From: JBAYSY01 sp041675885
GTDB taxonomy: Bacteria; Pseudomonadota; Alphaproteobacteria; Rhodobacterales; Rhodobacteraceae
Direction: 5' to 3'
Length of the DNA: 23,687 nt
Assembly (NCBI GenBank): GCA_041675885.1
Contig: JBAYSY010000042.1
Coordinates: 1 to 23,687, forward strand
Positions 7,715 to 15,101 of this stretch are shown here, in pieces. Made by a program: the position numbers and the translations under genes. Within the stretch, counting starts at the first letter, position 1. Each line of letters opens with the position of its first letter. The notes below the pieces were generated by a model that did not search any database, was not told the DNA's origin, and saw only the letters and a program-made list of their open reading frames with translations.

Positions 7715-10396
7715 ATGGTTGGCACGAGCAAGATACTCACCGTCTCCTACGGGACCTTCTCCTGCACCCTCGAAGGGTTCGATGAACCCTTCGGCACGAT
7801 GAAGGCGATTGCGGAGTATTTCCGGGACCTTGCGGCCGACGACCGCTATTTCGGGGCCGAGCCCCCGACCCCTGATGCGGCCATGCTGCACCAGATCGCC
7901 GAACGTGAGCTCCGCCGCCGGGTCGAGGCCCGGGTCGGCGATAATGGCGTCGTGCTGCGTGCCGGCGAAGCGGCGCAGGCGCTGGAAAGCCCGGCCGGAA
8001 CCCCCGCCCCGGCGCCATCCGTGGCCCCGGCCGCTCCTGCCGCCGCTGTTGCACCCGCTGCCTCTCCTGCCGCCGCGCCGGGCCGGATCGAGGAAAGCGT
8101 GGCCGCCAAGCTTGCCCGGATCCGCGCGGCGGTCGATCGCTCGCGCCCCGCCGGGAAGGTGGCGGAATGGAAGGCCGACGACGCGATCGAGGATGCCGAG
8201 GAAATCGTCGACCTGTCCGGTCCCGTGCCGGTCGCGCCTGTGGCTGTTCCCGTGGCTGCCCCGGTTGCCGCCGATCCGGTGATCGCCCGGATGCCCGAAC
8301 CCGCCCCGGAACCCGCCGCCGAAGCGCCGGTGGTTGCCGGGCCCGAACCCGTTGCGGAAGCACCCGCGGAACCTGCCGCCGTCCCGGATGTCGCTGGGCA
8401 AGAAGCTCCGGCAGAAGACGCCTCCGCGGTTTCCCCGGGGGCAGAAGGCCCCGAAGCCGCGCCGGAAATGCCGGAGCCGGTCGCAGAGGTTGAAGAACCT
8501 CCGGCCGAAGCCGAAGTCGCAGTGGCCGAGGTTGAGGCGCTGCCTGAACCCGCCCCCGAAGCCGAAGAGGCGGCAACCGCAACCGCAGCCGAAGAACAGC
8601 CGCACGAGGTGCAGGATTTCGACATCGGCGGCTTTATCGACACGATTTCGGGGGGCGAGGCCCCCGGCGACGCGCTGCCGGACCCCGAACCAGCCCCCGA
8701 GGCCGAATCGCCCAGGGTCGAGGCGACAGCCGGGATCACCGAGCCGGAAGACGGGGACGGGCAGGCAGAGGCGCCTTCGCTCGACGCGCTGATCGGCTCT
8801 ATCGCCGCCGGGATTTCCGACGAGAACGGCGATGAGGACGTGACCGCCAAAGAGACCGCCGAGTCGGAAGCCGAGGCTCCGCTGGCGGATTTCGTCGCCG
8901 TGGAGGCCGGGGCCGCCGACGATATGGCAGGCTTCGAGGATGAAGCGGTCGTGGAGACCGCGGAGGATGACGAGGACAAGCCCGTGGTGGCTTTCGCCCC
9001 CTGGCCCGAAGCCGGGACCGGGGCGGAAACCGGGGAACTGCGCTTGGGCGGGGTGTTCCTGGTCGGCGGCGACCTTCCGCAGGACGAGGCCCGGGACATC
9101 GCCGCGACAGACGGCGAGGCGGAAGCCGGCGCCGAAGCCGGAGATATCGGCGGGACGGTTTCCGCCGTCGATGCCGGTGACGACAATCTCTTTGCCGAAA
9201 CGGTTGCGGATATCGACGAAGCCGGGGAGGCCGAACCGGCTGTCAGCGAGGATGACGACGGGGACGAAGACGAGGACGAGGACGGCGACGGCGACCCCCG
9301 CCCGCTTCATGCCCGCATCGTCCGGGTGCGCCGGGTGGCTGGCGCGGCCTCGACGCCCCGGCCTTCCGGGCGCGGGATGCTGACGCCGGAGCAGGAAGAC
9401 GAACTGGCCCGTGAACTCGCCGAGGTCGAGCGCGAATATGCCCCCGATCACGCCGCGCCGCGCAGCCCGGTGGTGCCCAGCCGCCCCGCCGCCCGTAGCG
9501 TGCCGCGCCGGGCTGCACCTGCTGCGCCCGCCGTACCCGAAGATGCGGCCGTGGCCCGGCTGATGCGCCAGACCGATACCGAGATGCAGGGGCAGGAAAA
9601 CCGCCGCCGGGTGGCCACGCTCTCGCATCTCAAGGCCGCGGTTGCCGCGACCATCGCCGACCGGCTGATGCCCGGCCGCCGCAGCGCCCAGCCCGATCAG
9701 GCCGGACCCTACCGCGACGACCTCGCGCAGGCGGTGCGCCCGGCCCAAGCCGCGACCGACAGTTCCGCCGCACCCGAAATGGCCCGCTCGTCGCGGGTGG
9801 CGCCCCTGGTGCTGGTCTCGGAGCAGCGCATCGACCGGCCCGCCGAGCCCGCGCGCACTGCGTTGCGGCTTTCGGACGGGGTGCTTGCACTGGCCCCCGG
9901 GGTCGAGGAGATGCCGGAGATCACCGGAGAGGCGGAGATCGTCATGGAGCCGGAGATCATCGGGAAAATCATGCCCGAAGCCATGGCCCCCGAATCCATG
10001 CCTCCCGAAACCACGCTTCGTGAAATCATGCCCGAAACCACCCCCGAACCCGCCGAAACGGCGGAGCCGGAGACCCCGGCCGTGGCCGCGAAACCGGCGG
10101 GCGGGTTTCCGGACTTCGCCGCCCGGCTCGATGCGCATGACACCATGGACCGGATCGAAGCCGCCGCCGCCTGGATCGTGATCCGCGAAGACCGCGAGGA
10201 CTTCAGCCGCCCCGGCCTGCTGCGGCTTGCCCGCACCGCGGATGCCGAAGACGACAGCCGCGACCGTGAGGACGAATTGCGCTGTTTCGGCATGCTGCTG
10301 CGCGAGGGCCGCATCCTGCGCGCCGAACAGCGTGGGCGTTTCATGCTTGCCGGTGATTCGCGGCTACTGGCCCGGGCGCGACAGATCGGGGACTGA
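7715..10396 (+). CDS. large acidic Pro/Ala/Glu-rich protein of unknown function
   Basis: No enzyme family is recognised. The 893-residue protein has three zones. The first is an N-terminal globular segment of about 80 residues (KILTVSYGTFSCTLEG, then MKAIAEYFRDLA). The second is a very long, presumably disordered middle rich in Ala, Glu, Pro and Val. It includes an almost pure Asp/Glu run near residues 513-527 and a Met-Pro-Glu periodic stretch near residues 730-790. The third is a C-terminal folded segment of about 100 residues (FSRPGLLRLAR, then DELRCFGMLLREGRI and RGRFML) resembling a small winged-helix fold. From memory, relatives with similar ends occur in other Rhodobacterales, sometimes mislabelled as CheA; no histidine-kinase motifs are present. 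There is no signal peptide or membrane segment. A strong terminator follows. Function unknown. Confidence 0.85.
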   Translation: MVGTSKILTVSYGTFSCTLEGFDEPFGTMKAIAEYFRDLAADDRYFGAEPPTPDAAMLHQIAERELRRRVEARVGDNGVVLRAGEAAQALESPAGTPAPAPSVAPAAPAAAVAPAASPAAAPGRIEESVAAKLARIRAAVDRSRPAGKVAEWKADDAIEDAEEIVDLSGPVPVAPVAVPVAAPVAADPVIARMPEPAPEPAAEAPVVAGPEPVAEAPAEPAAVPDVAGQEAPAEDASAVSPGAEGPEAAPEMPEPVAEVEEPPAEAEVAVAEVEALPEPAPEAEEAATATAAEEQPHEVQDFDIGGFIDTISGGEAPGDALPDPEPAPEAESPRVEATAGITEPEDGDGQAEAPSLDALIGSIAAGISDENGDEDVTAKETAESEAEAPLADFVAVEAGAADDMAGFEDEAVVETAEDDEDKPVVAFAPWPEAGTGAETGELRLGGVFLVGGDLPQDEARDIAATDGEAEAGAEAGDIGGTVSAVDAGDDNLFAETVADIDEAGEAEPAVSEDDDGDEDEDEDGDGDPRPLHARIVRVRRVAGAASTPRPSGRGMLTPEQEDELARELAEVEREYAPDHAAPRSPVVPSRPAARSVPRRAAPAAPAVPEDAAVARLMRQTDTEMQGQENRRRVATLSHLKAAVAATIADRLMPGRRSAQPDQAGPYRDDLAQAVRPAQAATDSSAAPEMARSSRVAPLVLVSEQRIDRPAEPARTALRLSDGVLALAPGVEEMPEITGEAEIVMEPEIIGKIMPEAMAPESMPPETTLREIMPETTPEPAETAEPETPAVAAKPAGGFPDFAARLDAHDTMDRIEAAAAWIVIREDREDFSRPGLLRLARTADAEDDSRDREDELRCFGMLLREGRILRAEQRGRFMLAGDSRLLARARQIGD

Positions 10397-10420
10397 GGCC
10401 GGAAAGACCCGGCGAAGAGA

Positions 10421-10678
10421 TCAGGCGGGCGGGCCCTTCGGCCCGCCTTTTTCCTGTTCGGGCCCGGCCCCGGGATCGGGCTGCCCCACACCCCGGAACA
10501 CGAAGCGGAACGGCAGCGCCCAGGCGAAGGCCAGCACCGCGTAGATCAGCAGTTCGACAAGGACCGGCGGCCGATCGAACTGCACCAGCACATAGACCGC
10601 CGCGGCGATATAGACCGGCAACCCGACCAGCAGGATCAGCAGTGCCAGCCGCCTGCGGCTGCGGTAGGAAAGCGCCAT
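10421..10678 (-). CDS. DUF2842 family small membrane protein
   Basis: This is an 85-residue protein with two predicted membrane helices (LALLILLVGLPVYIAAAVYVLV and VELLIYAVLAFAWALPFRFVF), a basic N-terminus (YRSRRRL) and the family's conserved FDRPP and ALPFRFVFRGVGQPDP segments. DUF2842 proteins are widespread in Alphaproteobacteria, often near purA, and have no known function. The ATG is three bases downstream of the purA stop on the same strand, so it is probably the second gene of a purA operon. The last eight or so codons (GGPKGPPA) double as the hairpin of the terminator for the opposing gene, an unusual economy of sequence. Confidence 0.9.
   Translation of the reverse strand: MALSYRSRRRLALLILLVGLPVYIAAAVYVLVQFDRPPVLVELLIYAVLAFAWALPFRFVFRGVGQPDPGAGPEQEKGGPKGPPA
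10428..10452 (+). terminator. Rho-independent terminator of the large acidic-protein gene
   Basis: GGCGGGCC (10428-10435), a CTTC loop and GGCCCGCC (10440-10447) are followed by five T residues (10448-10452). This is the clearest intrinsic terminator in the window. It lies within the last codons of the convergent DUF2842 gene. Confidence 0.85.
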
Positions 10679-10681
10679 GGG

Positions 10682-11974
10682 TCAGTCCGCGAATGGGTCG
10701 GTGACAAGGATGGTGTCGTCACGCTCGGGCGAGGTCGAGAGCAGCGCCACCGGGCACTGGATCAACTCCTCGATCCGGCGGACGTATTTCACCGCCGCCG
10801 CGGGCAGATCGGCCCAGGACCGCGCGCCCGCGGTGCTTTCGGACCAGCCCTCCATCTCCTCGTAGACCGGGGCGACCCGGGCCTGGAGGTTCGCCGCCAT
10901 GGGCAGATGGTCGAGGCGTTCGCCATCGAGTTCATAGCCGGTGCAGATCTTCAGCGTCTCGAAACCGTCGAGCACGTCGAGCTTGGTCAGCGCGATCCCC
11001 GAGACGCCCGAGGTGGCGCAGGTCTGGCGCACCAGCACCGCGTCGAACCAGCCGCAGCGGCGCTTGCGCCCGGTGACGGTGCCGAATTCGTGCCCGCGCT
11101 CGCCCAGCCGCTGGCCGTCGGCGTCGTCGAGCTCGGTCGGGAACGGGCCTTCGCCCACCCGCGTCGTGTAAGCCTTGACGATGCCCAGCACGAAATCCAC
11201 CGCCGTGGGGCCAAGCCCGGTGCCGGTCGCGGCCATGCCCGCAAGCGTGTTCGACGAGGTGACATAGGGGTAGGTGCCGAAGTCGATATCCAGGAGCGCA
11301 CCCTGCGCCCCCTCGAACAGGATGCGCTTTCCGGCCCGGCGGGCGTCGTGCATCACCTTCCAGACCGGCCCGGCGAAGGGCAGGATCCTGGGCGCGACCT
11401 CAAGCAGCGCGGCTCGCAGCCCGGCCCGGTCCACCGGCCCAAGCCCGAGGCCCGACCGCAGCGCATCGTGATGGGCCAGGAGCCGGTCGAGCCGCAGGTC
11501 GAGCGTTTCCGGATCGGCAAGGTCCGACAGGCGCACCGCCCGGCGGCCCACCTTGTCCTCATAGGCCGGGCCGATGCCGCGCCCGGTGGTGCCGATCTTC
11601 GCGGCCGCAACCTGCGCCTCGCGCGCGCGGTCCAGTTCGCCATGCACGGGCAGGATCAGGGGCACGTTCTCGGCGATGATCAGGTCGGCGGGCGTCACCT
11701 GCACCCCCTGATCGGCAAGGCGGCCGATCTCGGCCAGCAGCGCCCAGGGATCGAGCACCACCCCGTTGCCGATCACGCTCAGCTTGCCGCCGCGCACGAT
11801 CCCCGAAGGCAGGAGCGACAGCTTGAACACCGTGCCGCCGATGACCAGCGTGTGGCCGGCGTTGTGCCCGCCCTGAAACCGGGCGATCACGTCGGCGCGC
11901 TCCGAGAGCCAATCGACGATCTTTCCCTTACCCTCGTCGCCCCACTGGGCGCCCACGACGACGACATTGGCCAT
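10682..11974 (-). CDS. purA: adenylosuccinate synthetase
   Basis: PurA joins IMP and aspartate with GTP hydrolysis, the first committed step of AMP synthesis. The 430-residue length is standard. Visible features are the P-loop GAQWGDEGKGK (residues 8-18) with catalytic Asp13, His41 in GGHNAGHT, the GTTGRGIGPAYEDKVGR IMP-binding stretch, the GAQGALLDIDFGTYPYVTSSN segment, and the C-terminal LTKLDVLDGFE motif of the guanine-binding region. The ATG at 11974 is preceded by AGGGAA. An in-frame extension to 12004 lacks a ribosome-binding site and adds unconserved residues. The gene lies downstream of the ferredoxin gene on the same strand, 231 bases apart, and upstream of DUF2842. Confidence 0.98.
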   Translation of the reverse strand: MANVVVVGAQWGDEGKGKIVDWLSERADVIARFQGGHNAGHTLVIGGTVFKLSLLPSGIVRGGKLSVIGNGVVLDPWALLAEIGRLADQGVQVTPADLIIAENVPLILPVHGELDRAREAQVAAAKIGTTGRGIGPAYEDKVGRRAVRLSDLADPETLDLRLDRLLAHHDALRSGLGLGPVDRAGLRAALLEVAPRILPFAGPVWKVMHDARRAGKRILFEGAQGALLDIDFGTYPYVTSSNTLAGMAATGTGLGPTAVDFVLGIVKAYTTRVGEGPFPTELDDADGQRLGERGHEFGTVTGRKRRCGWFDAVLVRQTCATSGVSGIALTKLDVLDGFETLKICTGYELDGERLDHLPMAANLQARVAPVYEEMEGWSESTAGARSWADLPAAAVKYVRRIEELIQCPVALLSTSPERDDTILVTDPFAD

Positions 11975-12062
11975 GACGGTTCCCTGCCAGTTGCAAACCC
12001 GCACCGCTCTTAGCGTCCCGGCGCGCGGGGGGAAACAGCTAAAACCACCGCAGGGGGCGGAC

Positions 12063-12125
12063 GGAGGCGCGGCCTTGCGGCCGCGTATGCCTCCGGCGGG
12101 GATATTTGTCGGGCAGAAGAAGAGG
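12063..12125 (+). repeat. long hairpin fused to a Rhodobacterales-type intergenic motif
   Basis: A bipartite stem is formed by GGAGGC-GCGGCC (12063-12074), a TTGC loop, and GGCCGC-(GTAT)-GCCTCC (12079-12094). Its right arm runs into GCCTCCGGCGGGGATATTTG (12089-12108) and a purine-rich tail. From memory, near-identical strings recur in intergenic regions of many Rhodobacteraceae genomes; their role is unknown to me. It lies between purA and the ferredoxin gene. Confidence 0.55.
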
Positions 12126-12131
12126 GAATGC

Positions 12132-12168
12132 GGGCGCTGACGCGGCTGTTCCGGGCAGGGGGGAAGGA
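12132..12168 (-). repeat. dispersed intergenic repeat, copy 3 (downstream of the ferredoxin gene)
   Basis: The reverse complement of this segment is almost identical to copy 1 over about 35 bases, with the same TGCCCGGAACAGCCGC core. It begins 38 bases after the ferredoxin stop and shares that gene's orientation. The small hairpin is weakened here by a change at its closing base pairs. Confidence 0.75.
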
Positions 12169-12205
12169 TGCCCCGTTCCGGCGCCGCGTCCCTCTGCCCG
12201 CGCCG

Positions 12206-12529
12206 TCAGATCTGGCGCTCGGGCAAATGCACCACCAGCCCGTCGAGTTCATCGGTCACCCGGATCTGGCAGGTGAGGCGCGAGCGCAGCGGGTCGGGCT
12301 CATAGGCGAAGTCGAGCATGTCCTCTTCCATCGCGTCCCTGGCCGGGATGCGGTCCACCCAGGCGGCATCGACATAGACATGGCAGGTCGAGCAGGCGCA
12401 GGCGCCGCCGCAATCGGCCTCGATCCCCGGGATGCCGTTGTCGCGCGCGCCTTCCATGACCGTAAGGCCCGGGCGCACATCGACTTCGTGCCGCGTTCCG
12501 TTGAACTCGATATAGGTGATCCTCGCCAT
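12206..12529 (-). CDS. adrenodoxin-type [2Fe-2S] ferredoxin
   Basis: This is a 107-residue soluble electron carrier of the vertebrate/Isc-type ferredoxin family. The cluster ligands are C40-x5-C46-x2-C49 (CGGACACSTC) and C87 (RLTCQI); an extra cysteine at 44 is not a standard ligand. The acidic helix ARDAMEEDMLDFAY is the usual docking surface for ferredoxin reductase and partners. The ATG has GGAG six bases upstream on the coding strand. No partner P450, reductase or isc gene is in the window, so the redox partner is unknown. It lies upstream of purA on the same strand, but the long structured spacer suggests separate transcripts. Confidence 0.95.
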   Translation of the reverse strand: MARITYIEFNGTRHEVDVRPGLTVMEGARDNGIPGIEADCGGACACSTCHVYVDAAWVDRIPARDAMEEDMLDFAYEPDPLRSRLTCQIRVTDELDGLVVHLPERQI

Positions 12530-12694
12530 CGCTCACTCCGGCTCCGGGTTGCCTTGCCGACCCGGACATAGGCGATGCGCGGGGGATTCGCCAGAGCCGG
12601 GCCGGACCCGAAGCGGCGGCGCGGGCGAAAGGCTTCCGCCCCGGCCTGCGGGGCGTTATGGTCGCCGCCGGGACAGGCTGCCGGGGAAGGCAAG

Positions 12695-13186
12695 GTGGGG
12701 CATCGGGGCGTTACGGGGATGGTGGTGCTGCTGCTCGCGGCCTGTCAGCCGGTGCCGGGTCCGGGCACGGCGCCCACGCTCGCCCCCGAGGCGCGGGCCG
12801 TGCCGCCGGGGCCGGAGGCCGGGGGGTGCTGGCACCGGACCACGCTGCCTGCCCGGTTCGAGACCGTGACCGAACAGACCGTCGAGCCCGGCAGCGGCCC
12901 TGCCACCGTGCGCAGCGATACGCGGCAGCGGATGCTGGCCGACCGGCGCGAGGTCTGGTTCCGCACGCCCTGCGCGGAGGAGGTGACGCCGGTGTTTCTT
13001 GCCACGCTGCAACGGGCGCTGAAGGCGCGCGGGCTTTATGGCGGGCCGGTCACCGGCACGATGGACCCGGCCACGGCGGCGGCGGTGCGGCGGTATCAGG
13101 CGGCGCGGGGGCTGGACAGCGATATCCTCTCGCTCGCCGCGGCGCGGGAGATGGGGATCGCCCCGGCCGACCCTTCGTCGCTTTAG
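12695..13186 (+). CDS. peptidoglycan-binding-domain lipoprotein
   Basis: The chosen start is GTG at 12695, which has GGAAGG four bases upstream. It gives a compact lipoprotein signal: a basic n-region (MGHRGVTG), a hydrophobic core and a lipobox LLAAC with the lipidated cysteine at residue 17. The frame also runs 40 codons further upstream, but that part is charged and unlike a leader. After a Pro/Ala-rich linker comes a segment with two cysteines (GGCWHR, then RTPCAEE) that may form a disulfide. A C-terminal PG_binding_1-like repeat follows at about residues 100-140 (LATLQRALKARGLYGG, then TGTMDPATAAAVRRYQAARGL). The mature 147 residues would sit in the envelope, anchored by lipid and contacting peptidoglycan. 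No enzyme domain is present; the exact role is unknown. Confidence 0.82.
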   Translation: MGHRGVTGMVVLLLAACQPVPGPGTAPTLAPEARAVPPGPEAGGCWHRTTLPARFETVTEQTVEPGSGPATVRSDTRQRMLADRREVWFRTPCAEEVTPVFLATLQRALKARGLYGGPVTGTMDPATAAAVRRYQAARGLDSDILSLAAAREMGIAPADPSSL

Positions 13187-13189
13187 AGC

Positions 13190-13240
13190 AGGATCGGGCA
13201 GAGCGGGTGTCCCATGCGTGGGACGAATCGCCGATCCTTT
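13190..13240 (+). terminator. nested hairpin after the lipoprotein gene
   Basis: The outer stem AGGATCGG (13190-13197) / CCGATCCT (13231-13238) is perfect and runs into a short T run. An inner stem GTCCCA-TGCG-TGGGAC sits at 13209-13224. It begins four bases after the stop codon. The terminator role is inferred from position. Confidence 0.55.
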
Positions 13241-13880
13241 GAAATCAACGGGTTGCCCTGTCGAATTTACCGGCTGTTAACTGCTTTCCCATGAGATCCG
13301 CCCCCTGCACGGCACGCTTTGGGCCCGGCCTTGGCGGGCTGCTGGAAAAGTCTTGCACCGACATGGGAGGCGGAACATTTTTCCGTCCTGCCCCGAAACG
13401 CGTGGCCTCACGGGCGGATCAGGAAACGTATTGTGTTTCCCCGTCCGCCGCACAGCGTTGCCACAAGCCCCCTGTCCACCCGCGCCTGACAGAAGCCAGC
13501 GGCCGACCCGGCGGGCGAGAAGCGCCCGCGTCGTGCCGCGTAGGCACGCCTTTGGCGTGACGGGCGGGGCGGGCGCTGGCCGGGGGCTTTGGGCCCCCGG
13601 CCTGACAAGTGGTGAAGGCATCGCGTGGCCGAGGCGATGGCCTCGGCCAGGGAGAGGGAAGAGAAACGTTTTTCCGGGTTCACGGGTGGCGCACCCGGGA
13701 TGCCGGAACCTTTTCAGCAACCTCCGAGAGCAAGGCAGGTATGGCTACCACGACGATGGGCCGCACGCGCACCCCTCCTGATCTGCGGGGCGCGGTGGTC
13801 CGCCCGGTCTCGCCCGCCCTTGTGTCAGGAAAAATGACAGCCAATGGGGCGGGAAGGGGGCAATTCCGGGTCGGAGGTGC
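13241..13880. other. about 640 bases without a recognisable gene, rich in hairpins
   Basis: Open frames here have no recognisable family, and most lack a ribosome-binding site. Perfect or near-perfect hairpins occur at 13413-13449 (GGCGGA and GGAAAC paired with GTTTCC and TCCGCC around GTATTGT), 13511-13529, 13532-13548 (or alternatively 13546-13558), 13578-13602 (10-bp GGCCGGGGGC stem), 13627-13648 (8-bp GGCCGAGG stem) and 13683-13697. It may hold a structured RNA or decayed sequence; neither is proven. Confidence 0.5.
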
Positions 13881-14105
13881 CTACGCCTTCTTCAGGAACT
13901 CGGTCCGCAGCACCAGGCCCTTGACCTGCCTGGTGTTGCACTCGATCTCGCCCGGCTTGCCGGTCAGGCGGATGTTGCGCACCAACGTGCCGCGCTTGAT
14001 CGTCTCGGAGGTGCCCTTGACCTTCAGATCGCGGATCAGCGTCACGCTGTCGCCCTCGGCCAGCGGGGTGCCGTTGCTGTCTTTCACGATGATGTCGTCC
14101 GACAT
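13881..14105 (-). CDS. short PhnA/YjdM-domain protein
   Basis: This 74-residue protein matches the C-terminal domain of the PhnA/YjdM family, named for alkylphosphonate uptake although no direct role in that pathway is established. Diagnostic stretches are IVKDSNGTPLAEGDSVTLI, DLKVKGTSETIKRGTLVRNI and VKGLVLRTEFLKKA. The full-length family has an additional N-terminal zinc ribbon with CxxC pairs; this copy has none. The ATG at 14105 is preceded by AGGAAG, so the short form appears genuine and not truncated by start choice. It is divergent from the NYN-domain gene with 161 bases between them, which include a GCAAGC-GGCG-GCTTGC hairpin at 14176-14191. Confidence 0.88.
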   Translation of the reverse strand: MSDDIIVKDSNGTPLAEGDSVTLIRDLKVKGTSETIKRGTLVRNIRLTGKPGEIECNTRQVKGLVLRTEFLKKA

Positions 14106-14266
14106 GGGGGCTTCCTTTCCGGCGATGTCCCGGGGGGCTGTGCCGGGGGGGGTGTAGCGCCCCGGAGCCAGGCGGGCAAGCGGCGGCTTGCAACCCATGG
14201 CGGCGCGGGCCGGGACATGCTACGAGGGCGCATGACTCATTGCAATTCCTTCGTCCGGTGGCTCTG

Positions 14267-14998
14267 ATGGCCCGCGCCGGTATCCCGCTGCTCGCCGTCC
14301 TGATCGACGCCGACAATTCCTCGCCCGCCTGGGCCGAAGCGATCTTCGAGGAGATCGCCTCGCTCGGAGAGGCTTCCGTCCGCCGCATCTACGGCGACTT
14401 CTCGCGCAGCCAGCTCAAGGGCTGGTCCGACCGGCTGGCCGCGCTGGCGCTGGTGCCGCATCACCAGCCCGCGAACACGGTGGGCAAGAACGCCTCGGAC
14501 ATCGCGCTGGTGATCGACGCGATGGATATCCTGCATTCCGGGCGGTTCGACGGTTTCGTGCTGGTGTCGTCCGACAGCGACTTCACCCGGCTGGCCTCGC
14601 GCATCCGCGAACAGGGGCTGGATGTCTATGGCATCGGCCAGCACAAGACGCCCGAAGCCTTCCGCAAGGCGTGCAAGCGATTCATCTTCATCGAGAACCT
14701 GATCGGCGAGACCGAGCCCGATTCCACCCCCGACCGCAAGGCCGAACCCGCGCCCAAGAAGGACAGCCCCGCCAAGGCCGTGCCGCTGATCGAGGCGGCG
14801 ATGCGCGCCATCGACCCGGACGGCGAATGGTATTCGCTGGGCCAGATCGGCCAGTTCGTCACCGCGCAGAACCCGGATTTCGACAGCCGCAGCTATGGCA
14901 GCGCCAAGCTTTCCGACCTGATCGCCAAGACCGGCCATTTCGAGATGAAGCGCGGCGAGGGCAACCAGACGCTGGCCCGGTCCAAACCGCGCAAGTAG
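14267..14998 (+). CDS. NYN-domain (PIN-like) nuclease with C-terminal OST-HTH/LOTUS domain
   Basis: This is a 243-residue LabA-like protein. The N-terminal NYN domain carries the acidic residues of a PIN-type metal-dependent RNase: DADN near residue 16, ASDIALVIDAMD and SSDSDFTRLA. The segment RIREQGLDVYGIGQHKTPEAFRKACKRF completes it. A charged Pro/Lys linker leads to an OST-HTH domain (KAVPLIEAAMRAIDPDGEW, then YGSAKLSDLIAKTGHFEM), predicted to bind RNA. The likely role is RNA processing or decay, with an unknown target. A TTG-initiated frame from 14240 is possible, but the ATG at 14267 leads directly into the conserved core and is preferred. The upstream gene is divergent, and argG follows after 103 bases. 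Confidence 0.9.
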   Translation: MARAGIPLLAVLIDADNSSPAWAEAIFEEIASLGEASVRRIYGDFSRSQLKGWSDRLAALALVPHHQPANTVGKNASDIALVIDAMDILHSGRFDGFVLVSSDSDFTRLASRIREQGLDVYGIGQHKTPEAFRKACKRFIFIENLIGETEPDSTPDRKAEPAPKKDSPAKAVPLIEAAMRAIDPDGEWYSLGQIGQFVTAQNPDFDSRSYGSAKLSDLIAKTGHFEMKRGEGNQTLARSKPRK

Positions 14999-15000
14999 CG

Positions 15001-15015
15001 GCCCGCATCGCGGGC
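15001..15015 (+). terminator. possible 3' hairpin of the NYN gene
   Basis: GCCCGC-ATC-GCGGGC lies two bases after the stop codon, without a U-tract. It is a weak terminator candidate ahead of argG. Confidence 0.3.
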
Positions 15016-15101
15016 GGTGGCGGCAAGTCCGCCCCGCCGCCTTGCCCTTGCGGGCGAAACCGGCTAAGCGCGGCGCGATATTTCCGCCGTAGGAGACACG
15101 G

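Noticed and set aside
7664..10138. 824-codon open frame antisense to the large acidic protein
   Set aside because: It is a Gly/Arg/His-rich mirror of the Ala/Glu/Pro codons. The plus-strand frame has the terminator, the control region and folded-looking ends.
13277..13720. 147-codon minus-strand frame in the gene-free block
   Set aside because: No family, no clear ribosome-binding site, and it runs through several strong hairpins.
13741..14157. plus-strand frame starting at ATG 13741 after a GGCAGGT sequence
   Set aside because: Most of it is antisense to the PhnA-domain gene, and the translation has no recognisable features.
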